Source: Gemmiger formicilis (GTDB taxonomy: Bacteria > Bacillota > Clostridia > Oscillospirales > Ruminococcaceae). Taken from it: a DNA stretch of 64,000 nucleotides. The notes under the pieces are model-generated. The model made no database searches, had not been told where the DNA came from, and saw only the letters and a list, made by a program, of their open reading frames with translations. This document shows, in pieces, positions 52,766-61,861 of this stretch. A program made the translations under genes and the position numbers. The first letter of the stretch is position 1, and the number at the start of each line of letters is the position of its first letter. Where the stretch lies: assembly GCF_016900095.1 (NCBI RefSeq), contig NZ_JACJJP010000004.1:62001-126000 (forward strand), given 5' to 3'.

Positions 52766-53734
52766 ATGCGCACCAAGGACGAACTGTTCCGCGAAGCCCA
52801 GCGCCATATTGCGGGGCGCCGCCAGCAGGCCGTGACCCGGGCCGAGCGCATGCGGGCCGCCGCCTTTGCGGCCCATCCTGAACTGGCCGCCGCCGAGGAA
52901 GCCCGTGTCCAGGCCGGTCTGGCCCTGACCCTGGCCGCCGCCCGGGGCGCCGACACCGCCGGGGCCGCCCAGAAGCTGGAAGCCGCAGGCCAGGCCCTGG
53001 AAGAAGCCCTGCGCAAGGCGGGGCGCTCCCCCGCTGACCTGGAGCCCCGGTTTACCTGTCCTTTATGCCACGACACCGGCCTGTACAAAGGGGCCCCCTG
53101 CCGCTGCGTGGCCCAGGTAGCCCGCACCCTGCGGCGGGAGGAGATCAACGCCGCCAGCCCCCTGGCCCTGTGCGGGTTCGATACCTTTGATGTGAACCGC
53201 TACCCTGCCGAGGTGGAACCCGAGCTGGGCGGCCCGCCCCGGGAATACATGGCCAAGGTGTTGCAGTTCTGCCGCCGTTGGGCGGAGAATTTCGGCCCCC
53301 AGAGCCCCAACCTGCTGTTCATGGGTGGGGCCGGGCTGGGCAAGACCCATCTAGCCCTGGCTGTGGCCGACGCCGTGCTGGAAAAAGGGTTTGATGTGCT
53401 GTACACCAGCAGTGCCGCCCTGGCTGCCCAGCTGAGCCGGGAACATTTTGACCGGGACAGTGAGGACAGCTGGCTGGAAGCCTGCAAGGAAGCCGACCTG
53501 CTGATTCTGGACGACCTGGGCACCGAGCACATCACCGCCCTGACCATCAGCGTCCTGTACGAGCTGGTCAACACCCGCATGCTCTGCCACCGGCCCACCG
53601 TGTACACCACCAACATCACCGACCAGGGCATTTTTGAGGCCCGCTACACCGAGAAGGTATCCAGCCGGATGCTGGGCAACTGCCGGTTGTTCAAATTCTT
53701 CGGCGAAGACCAGCGTCTGAAACAGGGTCGGTGA
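52766..53734 (+). CDS. DnaI/DnaC-like helicase loader ATPase
   Basis: A 322-residue AAA+ loader. A helical N-terminus (residues 1-95) leads to a zinc knot CPLCHDTGLYKGAPCRC (about 97-113), as in DnaI. The ATPase follows: Walker A GGAGLGKTHLAL (about 186-197), Walker B LLILDDLGTE, sensor-like TTNIT and an Arg finger region SSRMLGNC. It loads the replicative helicase onto DNA. It lies four bases after the DnaD-domain gene with GGAGG inside that gene's end. Confidence 0.92.
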   Translation: MRTKDELFREAQRHIAGRRQQAVTRAERMRAAAFAAHPELAAAEEARVQAGLALTLAAARGADTAGAAQKLEAAGQALEEALRKAGRSPADLEPRFTCPLCHDTGLYKGAPCRCVAQVARTLRREEINAASPLALCGFDTFDVNRYPAEVEPELGGPPREYMAKVLQFCRRWAENFGPQSPNLLFMGGAGLGKTHLALAVADAVLEKGFDVLYTSSAALAAQLSREHFDRDSEDSWLEACKEADLLILDDLGTEHITALTISVLYELVNTRMLCHRPTVYTTNITDQGIFEARYTEKVSSRMLGNCRLFKFFGEDQRLKQGR

Positions 53735-53756
53735 TGTTTTTGCCATACAATAAATA

Positions 53757-53796
53757 TCCCCCGCCGTCCGGCCATGCCGGGCAGCGGGGGTCTTTT
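53757..53796 (+). terminator. Terminator after dnaI
   Basis: Stem CCCCCGC/GCGGGGG (53758-53764 with 53784-53790) with inner GC pairs, then TCTTTTTG. Confidence 0.8.
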
Positions 53797-53800
53797 TGTT

Positions 53801-56245
53801 TCAGGCAGCGCGGTGCCGCCGCCACAGGGTGTGGAGTGCCTCCACAGTTTTGGTCAGCAGCCGCAGCACATAAGGTATGACAGCCCAGAAGATGAGCAGC
53901 ACCAGGCATTCCTGCCGGCCGGGGACCACCAGGTCCAGCGCCCGGCCGAACAGCGCCACACCGGCCACCGCCAGCACCAGCATACCCACCCAAAGGGCCG
54001 TGTGGGTGGGTGTGAAGGGGCGGCAGACCCGCCACAGAACCGCAAGTCCCACCCCCAGCATGACCAGGGTGGTCAGGGTGGACAGCATCTCATAGGGCAT
54101 ATCAAAGGCCGCTGCCACGCCTTCCAGGGCCAGCACCAGCACCAGGTCGGTCAGGCCGCCGGGCAGGGCCGCCCGCAGCACGTTGGGCAGGAATCGCCCG
54201 CGCACCAGTTCATGGTTGGGTTCCAGAGCCAGCACAAAGGAGGGAATGCCGATGGTCACCGCCGCAATCAGGGTGAGCTGGATGGGCTGCAGCGGATAGG
54301 GCAGGGTGATGAACAGCGCCGCCAGGGTGAAGGTGAAGGAAAACAGATTCTTCACCAGGTAGAGGGCCGCCGAACGCTGGATGTTGTTGATGACCCGCCG
54401 GCCTTCGGCCACAACGGCGGGCAGGCCGGAAAAGTCCGAGTCCAGCAGCACCAGCTGGGCCACCTGGCTGGCCGCCTGTGCGCCGGAAGCCATGGCAATG
54501 CCGCAGTCTGCATCCTTGAGGGCCAGCACATCATTGACGCCGTCCCCGGTCATGGCCACCGTGTGTCCCGCCGCCTGCATGGCCCGCACCAGCTGCCGTT
54601 TCTGGTCCGGGGTCACCCGGCCGAACACGGTACACCGCTCGGCAGCTTCGGCCAGGGCCTCCGGGGTGTGCAGGGTGGTGGCATCCACAAAGTTTTCGGC
54701 GCCCGCCACCCCCGCCTGCCGGGCCACCCGGCTGACGGTGAGGGGGTTATCTCCCGAAATGACCTTGATGGCCACCCCCTGGTCCTCAAAATACCGGAAG
54801 GTGCGGGGGGCTTGTGCCCGCACCCGGTTGGTCAGGGGCAGAAGGGCCAGGAACCGCAGTTTTTGCGGGTCCAGCCCGGTCTTGGGGTCGGGGCGGCCGT
54901 CGTAGGCGGCCAGAAGCAGCAACCGGCAGCCCCGTTCCAGGTAAGATTCCATCTCCAGGCGCAGTTCCCGGGCCCTGGGCCCCGCCACCACATCCGGGGC
55001 CCCCACCACAAAGGAACCGTGCTCCCGGAAGGTGGCGGCGCTCCATTTCCAGGCGGAACTGAAGGGCACCGTGGCGGTGCGCTGCCAGCGCTCTCCCCCC
55101 TCCCCCACAAACCGGCGGCAGAGGGCCCGGGCGGTGTCGTTGTCCGGTTCGGCATCGGCATACAGGCTGCGCAGCACCGTCTCCACCCCGGCCATGGTCC
55201 AGCTTTCGTCCAGCAGCTGGGGTTCGCCCGCCTCCATGCGGTTTTCGGTGATGGTGCCGGTCTTGTCCACACACAGCACATCCACCCGGGCCAGGGTTTC
55301 GATGCAGTTCATGTCCTGGGCCAGCACCTTGCGCCGGGCCAGCCGGATCATGCTGACGGCCAGCGCCACGCTGGTGAGCAGGTACAGCCCTTCGGGGATC
55401 ATGCCCACCAGGGACGCCACGGTGGCTTCCACCGCGTCCCGCAAGGTCATGTCCAGGGCCGCAAACTGGTTGAAGAACATCAGGATGCCCAGCGGCACCA
55501 GCGCAATGCCGATGAACCGGATCAGCTTGTCCAGGGAGCGCATCATTTCTCCCTTAGGCACCGTGTGCCCGGCGCGGGCTTCCTCCGCCAGGCGGTTGGC
55601 GTAGCTGTCCGCCCCCACATGGGTCAGCTGGGCCCGGCACCGGCCGGAAATCAGGAAGGAACCCGACCGCAGCACATCCCCGGGGCCTTTTTCCACCGCG
55701 TCGGCCTCGCCGGTGATCAGGGCTTCGTTGGCCTGGGCCGTGCCGGTGCGCACCACCGCGTCGGCACAAATCTGTTCTCCTGCCGTGAACTCCACAATGT
55801 CGTCCCGCACCAGTTCTTCCGAGGGAAGCAGGCAGATGGTTCCATCCCGCACGCAGCGGACCTTGTGTGCCGCCAGCAGGGTCAGCTGATCGATGGTATG
55901 CTTGGCCCGCAGCTGCTGCACAATGCCGATGACCGCATTGCACACCACCACGCCCAGAAAGCCGGCGTTCAGGTAGGACCCCACCGCAAACAGGCATGCG
56001 GCCAGCACCACAAACACCAGATTGAAAAAGGTAAAGAGGTTGTCCCGCAGGATCTGGCCTTCGGTCTTGCTGGTTCCCCGGGGGGCCTGGTTGGTCAGTC
56101 CGGCCTTGGTCCGGGCTTCGGCCTGGGCGGCGGTCAGCCCTTTTTCCGGCCTGGAATTCACCACCGGCAGCGCGGGTTGTGCGGGTTCGGGCCGGGCCGT
56201 ATCGGCCGGGCGGCGGACATGCGGCAGGGTGGGACGATGCAACAA
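53801..56245 (-). CDS. P-type cation ATPase (CtpE-like)
   Basis: An 814-residue P-type ATPase. Motifs: TGE loop (EALITGEAD, about 174-182), a membrane PEGL in GMIPEGLYLLTSVAL (284-287), phosphorylation site DKTGT (Asp327), and hinge TGDGVNDVLALKDAD. Ten membrane spans are plausible. The PEGL motif and length match the CtpE group, proposed to import Ca2+; the ion here is unproven. The first 45 residues are Pro/Arg-rich. The start is a TTG at 56245, six bases after GGAGG, with a second TTG following. Confidence 0.88.
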   Translation of the reverse strand: MLHRPTLPHVRRPADTARPEPAQPALPVVNSRPEKGLTAAQAEARTKAGLTNQAPRGTSKTEGQILRDNLFTFFNLVFVVLAACLFAVGSYLNAGFLGVVVCNAVIGIVQQLRAKHTIDQLTLLAAHKVRCVRDGTICLLPSEELVRDDIVEFTAGEQICADAVVRTGTAQANEALITGEADAVEKGPGDVLRSGSFLISGRCRAQLTHVGADSYANRLAEEARAGHTVPKGEMMRSLDKLIRFIGIALVPLGILMFFNQFAALDMTLRDAVEATVASLVGMIPEGLYLLTSVALAVSMIRLARRKVLAQDMNCIETLARVDVLCVDKTGTITENRMEAGEPQLLDESWTMAGVETVLRSLYADAEPDNDTARALCRRFVGEGGERWQRTATVPFSSAWKWSAATFREHGSFVVGAPDVVAGPRARELRLEMESYLERGCRLLLLAAYDGRPDPKTGLDPQKLRFLALLPLTNRVRAQAPRTFRYFEDQGVAIKVISGDNPLTVSRVARQAGVAGAENFVDATTLHTPEALAEAAERCTVFGRVTPDQKRQLVRAMQAAGHTVAMTGDGVNDVLALKDADCGIAMASGAQAASQVAQLVLLDSDFSGLPAVVAEGRRVINNIQRSAALYLVKNLFSFTFTLAALFITLPYPLQPIQLTLIAAVTIGIPSFVLALEPNHELVRGRFLPNVLRAALPGGLTDLVLVLALEGVAAAFDMPYEMLSTLTTLVMLGVGLAVLWRVCRPFTPTHTALWVGMLVLAVAGVALFGRALDLVVPGRQECLVLLIFWAVIPYVLRLLTKTVEALHTLWRRHRAA

Positions 56246-56336
56246 AATCAGCCTCCTTTGCGGATGGGAAAGTTATCCAGCATTATAAAGAGGTTTTTGT
56301 GAACAAATAAAGGGTTGACGGCAAAAAACCGGCAAA

Positions 56337-56365
56337 ACAAAAATGCTCCCGGGGTCCGGGAGCAT
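56337..56365 (-). terminator. prfB terminator
   Basis: Stem ATGCTCCCGG/CCGGGAGCAT (56343-56365), followed on the minus strand by TTTTTG. Confidence 0.85.
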
Positions 56366-56377
56366 GAAAATGCCAGT

Positions 56378-57499
56378 TTACACTTCCTGCAGCTCGCCGC
56401 GGGAAGAGGCTTTCAGGTAGGCGTAGATGAACCCGTCCAGGTCGCCGTCCATGACAGCCTGCACGTTGCCGCTCTCATAGTTGGTGCGATGGTCCTTGAC
56501 CAGGGTGTAGGGCATAAAGACGTAGCTGCGGATCTGGTGACCCCAGGCGATCTCGTTCTGCACGCCCTTGATGTCGTCGATCTTGTCCTTGTGCTGCTGC
56601 AGGGCGATCTGGTACAGCTTGGCCTTCATCATTTCCATGGCGTACTCACGGTTCTGCAGCTGGCTGCGCTGGGTCTGGCAGGAAGTAACGATGCCGGTGG
56701 GCTTGTGGATCAGGCGGACGGCGGAAGAGGTCTTGTTGATGTGCTGGCCGCCGGCGCCGGAGGAACGGAACACCTGCATTTCGATGTCGTTGGGGTTGAT
56801 CTCGATCTGGATGTCGTCGTTCAGCTCAGGCATGACTTCCAGGCTGGCAAAGCTGGTCTGGCGGCGGGCGTTGGCGTCGAAGGGACTGATGCGCACCAGG
56901 CGGTGAACGCCGTTTTCGCTCTTGAGCATACCGTAGGCGTTGGCGCCCTTGACCATCATGGACGCGCTCTTGATGCCGGCTTCGTCACCGTCCAGCACGT
57001 CCAGCACCTCCACCGAGTAGCCGTGGGCTTCGGCCCAGCGGGTGTACATGCGGTAGAGCATCTCGGCCCAGTCCTGGGCTTCGGTTCCGCCGGTGCCGGC
57101 GTGGAAGGTCAGGATGGCGTTGTTGTGGTCGTATTCGCCGTTGAGCATGGTCATCAGCTGCAGCTCGTCGATGGCCTTGGCCACCCCTTCCACCGCCTCT
57201 TCCCCTTCGGCGGTCAGGGCGGGATCGTTTTCTTCCTCGATCATCTCCAGCAGGGTGCCCGCCTCCTCATACTGGGTGGACAGCTTGCGGAACCGCTCCA
57301 GCTTGTTTTTCAGTTCGCCCATCTCGGAATAAACCTTCTGGCTGCGGGCCTGGTCGTCAAAAAAGCCGGGCATGGTCATCTGGTGTTCCAGCTCCGCCAG
57401 GCGTTTTTCGCTGGCTTCGATGGACAGCGCATCCCGCAGATCGTTGACGGCGGTCTGGTAGCCGCCGAGTTTGGATTTCAGTTCGTCAATGGTGATCAT
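56378..57499 (-). CDS. prfB: Peptide chain release factor 2
   Basis: A 373-residue RF2. It carries the stop-codon reading motif SPF (RISPFDANARRQT) and the GGQ catalytic loop in RSSGAGGQHINKTSS. It recognises UGA and UAA stops and releases the finished protein. The reading frame is continuous from MITIDELKSKLGG: the CUU-UGA frameshift site usual near codon 25 in most prfB genes is absent (the region reads ...LRDALSIEASEK). Thus the common self-regulation by frameshift does not operate. No ribosome site stronger than AGGGG is seen before the ATG. Confidence 0.95.
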   Translation of the reverse strand: MITIDELKSKLGGYQTAVNDLRDALSIEASEKRLAELEHQMTMPGFFDDQARSQKVYSEMGELKNKLERFRKLSTQYEEAGTLLEMIEEENDPALTAEGEEAVEGVAKAIDELQLMTMLNGEYDHNNAILTFHAGTGGTEAQDWAEMLYRMYTRWAEAHGYSVEVLDVLDGDEAGIKSASMMVKGANAYGMLKSENGVHRLVRISPFDANARRQTSFASLEVMPELNDDIQIEINPNDIEMQVFRSSGAGGQHINKTSSAVRLIHKPTGIVTSCQTQRSQLQNREYAMEMMKAKLYQIALQQHKDKIDDIKGVQNEIAWGHQIRSYVFMPYTLVKDHRTNYESGNVQAVMDGDLDGFIYAYLKASSRGELQEV

Positions 57500-57538
57500 A
57501 TATCAATACCCCTAAGTTTATGATAGTTATACAGGATA

Positions 57539-57567
57539 AGTATAAACCATAACCCAACACTTGTAAA
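57539..57567 (-). promoter_or_regulatory. prfB promoter
   Basis: On the minus strand: TTTACA (57567-57562), 17-base spacer, TATACT (57544-57539). Confidence 0.75.
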
Positions 57568-57601
57568 GAGTCGCTGCGGCGCATTGTTCACGGAAAATTC
57601 T

Positions 57602-57630
57602 TTGCTTTCGCCGTTGGCATGGTGTATAAT
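57602..57630 (+). promoter_or_regulatory. Promoter of the RING-like gene
   Basis: TTGCTT (57602-57607), 17-base spacer, TATAAT (57625-57630). Confidence 0.7.
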
Positions 57631-57681
57631 GATTTCTGATAATAGCCGCTTTGGCGCGGCTTATGAATCACGGAGGCTACC

Positions 57682-58695
57682 ATGAGCAATTATACAGGCA
57701 GCACATGTCCTGTGTGCCATAAACCTTTCACCCCCACCGACGATGTGGTCGTCTGCCCGGACTGCGGCACCCCATACCACCGCGTCTGCTGGCCCCGGGA
57801 CGGTGTGTGCGTCAACGCCGCCCGTCACGGCACCAGCTTTGAATGGAAGCCGGACGGCGAGGCCGACGACGGCCAGCCCGCCTGCCCCAACTGCGGGGCC
57901 CACAACCCGGCGGGGGCTCACTTCTGCAACCACTGCGGCGTTCCCCTGCCGGATCATCCCCAGAATGCCGGGCAGCAGCCCGGTGCCCAGGGCGGTGCCA
58001 ACGCGGCCCAGCGCCCCATCTATGAAAACCCCAACTACGATGGCCCCAATCCACGCCGGGACAACGCCGCCCCCCACATTGACGCCTACACCGCCGGGCC
58101 GGACGGACTGTACCGCCGGGAGGTGGGACCGGATGATCCCATCGACGGCATCAAGGCCCGGGATTGGGCCACCTTCGTGGGGCCGTCCAGCCTGTATTAT
58201 CTGATGCAGTTTTTCCGGATGGAACAGACCCACCACAAGGTCAGCCTGTCCTTCTCGGCCTTTCTCTTCGGCCCCATCTACTTCTTCTACCGCAAAATGT
58301 GGAAGCTGGGGGCGCTGTTCGCCGCCCTGGACCTGCTGGTCACCGTCCCCACCTACCTGTCCCTGCTGGTGCTCTCCCATGCGCCCATCGTCAGCGGCAT
58401 GAGCACCGAATGGCTGATCCCCGCCATGAACGTCTGCGCCGTAGTCAGCTGGGTGGTCATGCTGGTGCGGGCCCTGTTTGCCGGGTACTGGTACAAGAAA
58501 GCCTGCACCGACCGCATCCATTCCATCTATGACCGTATTCCCGAAGGGCAGGACCGGCAGGATATGCTGGCCCTGCGGGGCGGCGTGTCTGTACCCGCGG
58601 TGGTGATCTATCTGGTGGCCTGCCTGGCCCTGACCTGGGTAATGGTGGCGCTGGGTGTGACCCCTGCGGCGGCCATCTCCATGTTCGGAATGTAA
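57682..58695 (+). CDS. RING-like zinc finger membrane protein (DUF2628-type)
   Basis: A 337-residue protein. Residues 9-45 form a prokaryotic RING-like finger (CPVC, CPDC, then PYHRVCW). Residues about 68-87 are a zinc ribbon (CPNC, FCNHC). A disordered Pro/Gly/Asn-rich linker follows to about residue 135. The C-terminal half has four hydrophobic segments with LSFSAFLFGPIYFFYRKMWKLG, typical of DUF2628 proteins. The function is unknown; ubiquitin-type activity should not be assumed. CGGAGG precedes the ATG. It is first in a rightward run with the nucleotidyltransferase. Confidence 0.75.
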   Translation: MSNYTGSTCPVCHKPFTPTDDVVVCPDCGTPYHRVCWPRDGVCVNAARHGTSFEWKPDGEADDGQPACPNCGAHNPAGAHFCNHCGVPLPDHPQNAGQQPGAQGGANAAQRPIYENPNYDGPNPRRDNAAPHIDAYTAGPDGLYRREVGPDDPIDGIKARDWATFVGPSSLYYLMQFFRMEQTHHKVSLSFSAFLFGPIYFFYRKMWKLGALFAALDLLVTVPTYLSLLVLSHAPIVSGMSTEWLIPAMNVCAVVSWVVMLVRALFAGYWYKKACTDRIHSIYDRIPEGQDRQDMLALRGGVSVPAVVIYLVACLALTWVMVALGVTPAAAISMFGM

Positions 58696-58754
58696 AATTG
58701 TAATACGGCCGGGCATCCTCAGGGAGTCCGGCGGCAAATACAGGAGGAATTTTT

Positions 58755-59681
58755 ATGAAAACCACCCTGGTTATTATGGCAGCCGGCATCGGCTCCCGGT
58801 ACGGCGGCGGCATCAAGCAGCTGGCGGCCGTGGGCCCCAACGGCGAAATCATCATGGATTATTCCATCCATGACGCCATCGAAGCCGGTTTCGACAAGAT
58901 TGTGTTCATCATCCGCCGGGATATTGAGGAAGCCTTCCGGGAAGCCATCGGCGACCGGATTCAGGGCATCTGCGCCGGGCTGGGCGTGGAGCTGGGCTAC
59001 GCCTTCCAGGAGCTGGACGCTCTGCCCGCCGGTGTGACCCTGCCCGAGGGCCGCACCAAGCCCTGGGGTACCGGCCAGGCCGTGCTGGCCTGCAAAGACC
59101 AGCTGGACACCCCCTTTGCGGTCATCAACGCCGACGACTACTACGGCAAACAGGCCTTTGTGCTGCTGCATGACTTTTTGCAGAACTACACCCCCGATAA
59201 GCCGGGTGATCTGGCCATGGCGGGCTTTGTGCTGAAGAACACCCTGAGCGACAACGGCGCCGTGACCCGCGGCATCTGCCGCATGAATGACGCCGGATAT
59301 CTGACCGGCGTGGACGAGACTTCCGGCATTGAAAAGACTGCCGACGGCGCCCAGGCAGGCGGCAAGGTCATCGACGCCGACAGCCTGGTTTCCATGAACA
59401 TGTGGGCCTTGACCCCCGAGTTCGTGACCATGCTGGAGCAGGGCTTTGTGGACTTCTTCGGCGGCATTGCCGGCAACGAGATGAAGGCCGAATATCTGCT
59501 GCCCATCTTCATCGACAGCCTGCTCAAGCAGGGCAAGGTGGACGTGAAGGTTCTGCCCACCCATGACCGCTGGTTCGGCGTGACCTACCAGGAGGACAAG
59601 CCCGTGGTGGTGGAGTCCTTTGCCAAACTGATCGAGGCTGGCGTGTACCAGAAAGATCTGTTCAGCGATCTGCGCAAGTAA
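58755..59681 (+). CDS. Sugar nucleotidyltransferase-like protein
   Basis: A 308-residue protein with a GT-A type nucleotidyltransferase fold: MAAGIGSRYGGGIKQL (residues 9-24) binds the nucleotide, FAVINADDYYG (about 121-131) holds the metal-binding Asp pair, and AEYLLPIFIDSLLKQG follows. It probably joins an NTP and a sugar phosphate. The closest biological guess is a hexose 1-phosphate uridylyltransferase or related enzyme working with the GalT encoded next, as the two often occur together in gut Firmicutes; the substrate is not visible in the sequence. AGGAGG precedes the ATG. Confidence 0.8.
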   Translation: MKTTLVIMAAGIGSRYGGGIKQLAAVGPNGEIIMDYSIHDAIEAGFDKIVFIIRRDIEEAFREAIGDRIQGICAGLGVELGYAFQELDALPAGVTLPEGRTKPWGTGQAVLACKDQLDTPFAVINADDYYGKQAFVLLHDFLQNYTPDKPGDLAMAGFVLKNTLSDNGAVTRGICRMNDAGYLTGVDETSGIEKTADGAQAGGKVIDADSLVSMNMWALTPEFVTMLEQGFVDFFGGIAGNEMKAEYLLPIFIDSLLKQGKVDVKVLPTHDRWFGVTYQEDKPVVVESFAKLIEAGVYQKDLFSDLRK

Positions 59682-59698
59682 AAAACAGGAATTTCTTT

Positions 59699-59730
59699 CC
59701 GCCCCGGCTCGTTCTGCGCCGGGGCGCTTT
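59699..59730 (+). terminator. Hairpin between nucleotidyltransferase and galT
   Basis: Stem GCCCCGGC/GCCGGGGC (59701-59708 with 59718-59725) with only three Ts after it; a weak terminator or attenuator. Confidence 0.45.
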
Positions 59731-59824
59731 GGTACGCAGGAACGAAAATCACAAAACAATGACATTACTGGGCATGGAAAGAGAGGGCAAAATGCGGTAT
59801 CGTAAAAACAGGAGGGATATCAGT

Positions 59825-61432
59825 ATGAGCAAGCCGAACAATGAACCCGTTATCGTCGAAAAGCCCGTGGCCGAAATGACCGCCGCCGAGCTGGATTCCG
59901 CCCTGGCCCTGGATGTGGAGCGCCTGCTGCGTTTCGGGCGCAAGCACAAGATGATCAAGGATCTGGACATGCTGGTGGCGCGCAACACCCTGCTGGATCT
60001 GCTGGGGCTGAGTGCGCCCAGCGAGGAGAAAGTGCCGAAGGAAAACTTCGACACCCCCACCGAGATCCTGGAACACATGCTGGACCTGGCCGCCGCCAAG
60101 CAGCTGTTTGACAACGACGTGCCCCAGTACCGCATCAACTTTGAGACCCGCCTGATGGGCGCCATGATGCCCCGGGAAAGCGAGATCCTGCGCAAGTTCC
60201 GCAAGCTGTACGCCAAGAAGGGTCCCGAAGCCGCCACCGACTGGTTCTATGATCTGTGCGTGGTGTCCAACTACATCCGCACCGCCCAGATTGCCAAGAA
60301 CATCCAGTGGAACACCAAGACCCCTTACGGCGAGCTGGAAATCACCATCAACCTGACCAAGCCGGAAAAAGACCCCAAGGTCATTGCCATGGAGCGCCTG
60401 CAGCCGGCCGCCAGCTATCCCAAGTGCATGCTGTGCAAGGAAAATATCGGCTACGCCGGACGCATCAACTTCCCCGCCCGGCAGACCCACCGCATTGTGC
60501 CAGTGCATCTGGCCGGTGAGGACTTCTACCTGCAGTACAGCCCCTACGCCTACTTCCATGAGCACTGCATCATCCTGCATGACGAGCACAAGCCCATGGA
60601 GATGGACCGCCGCACCCTGGCCCAGATCTTTGATTTCGTGAGCCAGTTCCCCCACTACACCTGCGGTTCCAACGCCGACCTGCCCATTGTGGGCGGCAGC
60701 ATCCTGAGCCACTCCCACTTCCAGGGCGGCCGGTATGTCTTCCCCATGCAGAAGGCCGGCATCGCCACGCCTCTGCGGGACGAGCGGTACCCCGGCGTGC
60801 GCGCCGGGATCCTGAACTGGCCGGTGTCCACCGTGCGGCTCATCGGCCGCAGCTCCCAGGAAGTGCAGACCGTGGCCAACAACATCCTGAGCGCCTGGCG
60901 GGAATACAGCGACGCCAGTGTGGACATTCTGTCCCATACCGGCGACACCCCGCACAACACCGTCACCCCCATCCTGCACTATGACGACCAGGACGGCTAC
61001 ATTCTGGACCTGGCGCTGCGCAACAACCGCACCACTGAGGAATATCCCGACGGCATCTTCCATCCCCACAAGGAATACCACAACATCAAGAAGGAAAACA
61101 TCGGCCTGATCGAGGTCATGGGTCTGGCCATCCTGCCCGCCCGCCTGAAGGACCAGAGCGCCCAGATTGCCGACATCCTGTGTGGGCTGGCCCACAACAC
61201 CAGCCGGGAGGAAGGCAGCCCCCTGGCCGTGCACGCCGACTGGATCGACGCCCTGATTGCCAAATACGGCACCAGTATGACCCCGGTGGCCGCCAACGCC
61301 GCCGTGCGGGACGAGATCGGCGTGGTGTTCAGCCATGTGCTGGAAAACGCCGGTGTGTTCAAGCAGGATGAGGCCGGTCAGGCCGCCTTCCTGCGGTTTG
61401 TGGAGAGCGTGGGCTTCAAAACCGTCGAATAA
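59825..61432 (+). CDS. galT: UDP-glucose-hexose-1-phosphate uridylyltransferase (Firmicute type)
   Basis: A 535-residue GalT of the long Firmicute family. It transfers UMP between UDP-glucose and galactose 1-phosphate in the Leloir pathway. The region LSHSHFQGGRYVFPM (about residues 296-310) carries the His motif of the active site, and HPHKEYHNIKKENIGLIEVMG is the family signature in the C-terminal half. CxxC (KCMLCKE) may bind metal. The ATG at 59825 follows AGGAGGG; the longer frame has no site. A galactokinase or epimerase gene is not in the window. Confidence 0.93.
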   Translation: MSKPNNEPVIVEKPVAEMTAAELDSALALDVERLLRFGRKHKMIKDLDMLVARNTLLDLLGLSAPSEEKVPKENFDTPTEILEHMLDLAAAKQLFDNDVPQYRINFETRLMGAMMPRESEILRKFRKLYAKKGPEAATDWFYDLCVVSNYIRTAQIAKNIQWNTKTPYGELEITINLTKPEKDPKVIAMERLQPAASYPKCMLCKENIGYAGRINFPARQTHRIVPVHLAGEDFYLQYSPYAYFHEHCIILHDEHKPMEMDRRTLAQIFDFVSQFPHYTCGSNADLPIVGGSILSHSHFQGGRYVFPMQKAGIATPLRDERYPGVRAGILNWPVSTVRLIGRSSQEVQTVANNILSAWREYSDASVDILSHTGDTPHNTVTPILHYDDQDGYILDLALRNNRTTEEYPDGIFHPHKEYHNIKKENIGLIEVMGLAILPARLKDQSAQIADILCGLAHNTSREEGSPLAVHADWIDALIAKYGTSMTPVAANAAVRDEIGVVFSHVLENAGVFKQDEAGQAAFLRFVESVGFKTVE

Positions 61433-61447
61433 ACGGGCAAAATTCTC

Positions 61448-61555
61448 TTGACTTTTCGGCACGGATTTGATAAAATAAATTGCTGTGCCGAGAGGCACAT
61501 ATCCTTGCTCCTGCGCAAGGCAGGGGCCCTATGTCCAAAAGGAGGTGTACAGAAT
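61448..61555 (+). promoter_or_regulatory. Promoter and leader of rpsF-ssb-rpsR
   Basis: TTGACT (61448-61453), 17-base spacer, TAAAAT (61471-61476). The leader has two hairpins: TGTGCC-GAGA-GGCACA (about 61484-61499) and CCTTGC-n-GCAAGG (about 61502-61520). They may bind the S6:S18 pair for autoregulation, as known for other rpsF leaders; I could not confirm the full motif. Confidence 0.6.
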
Positions 61556-61840
61556 ATGGCTAAGTACGAAACCATGCTGGTTACCAGTTCCAACCTGGAT
61601 GAGGAAGCGAGCGCTGCCCTGGTGGGCAAGTTCAAGTCCCTGATCGAGGCGAATGGTACGATCGATTCTGTCGACGAGTGGGGCAAGCGCCGTCTGGCGT
61701 ATCCCATCGAAGACGAGACCGAAGGCGTGTACACGGTGATCAAGTTCACCAGCGACCCGTCTTTCCCCGCCGAGCTGGACCGTGTCTACAAGATCACGGA
61801 AGGCGTGCTCCGCACCATCATCATCGCGGAGGAAGCCTGA
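61556..61840 (+). CDS. rpsF: 30S ribosomal protein S6
   Basis: A 94-residue S6, starting MAKYETMLVTSSNLDEE, with GKRRLAYPIEDETEGVYTVIKF typical of the family. It binds 16S rRNA with S18, encoded two genes later. The start ATG at 61556 follows AAAGGAGGTG; the frame upstream is in the leader hairpins. First gene of rpsF-ssb-rpsR. Confidence 0.97.
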   Translation: MAKYETMLVTSSNLDEEASAALVGKFKSLIEANGTIDSVDEWGKRRLAYPIEDETEGVYTVIKFTSDPSFPAELDRVYKITEGVLRTIIIAEEA

Positions 61841-61861
61841 GAGGTTTAAGGAGTTAACACC

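Noticed and set aside
57420-57499. Programmed frameshift in prfB
   Set aside because: No in-frame UGA or slippery CUU near codon 25; the frame is open from the ATG.
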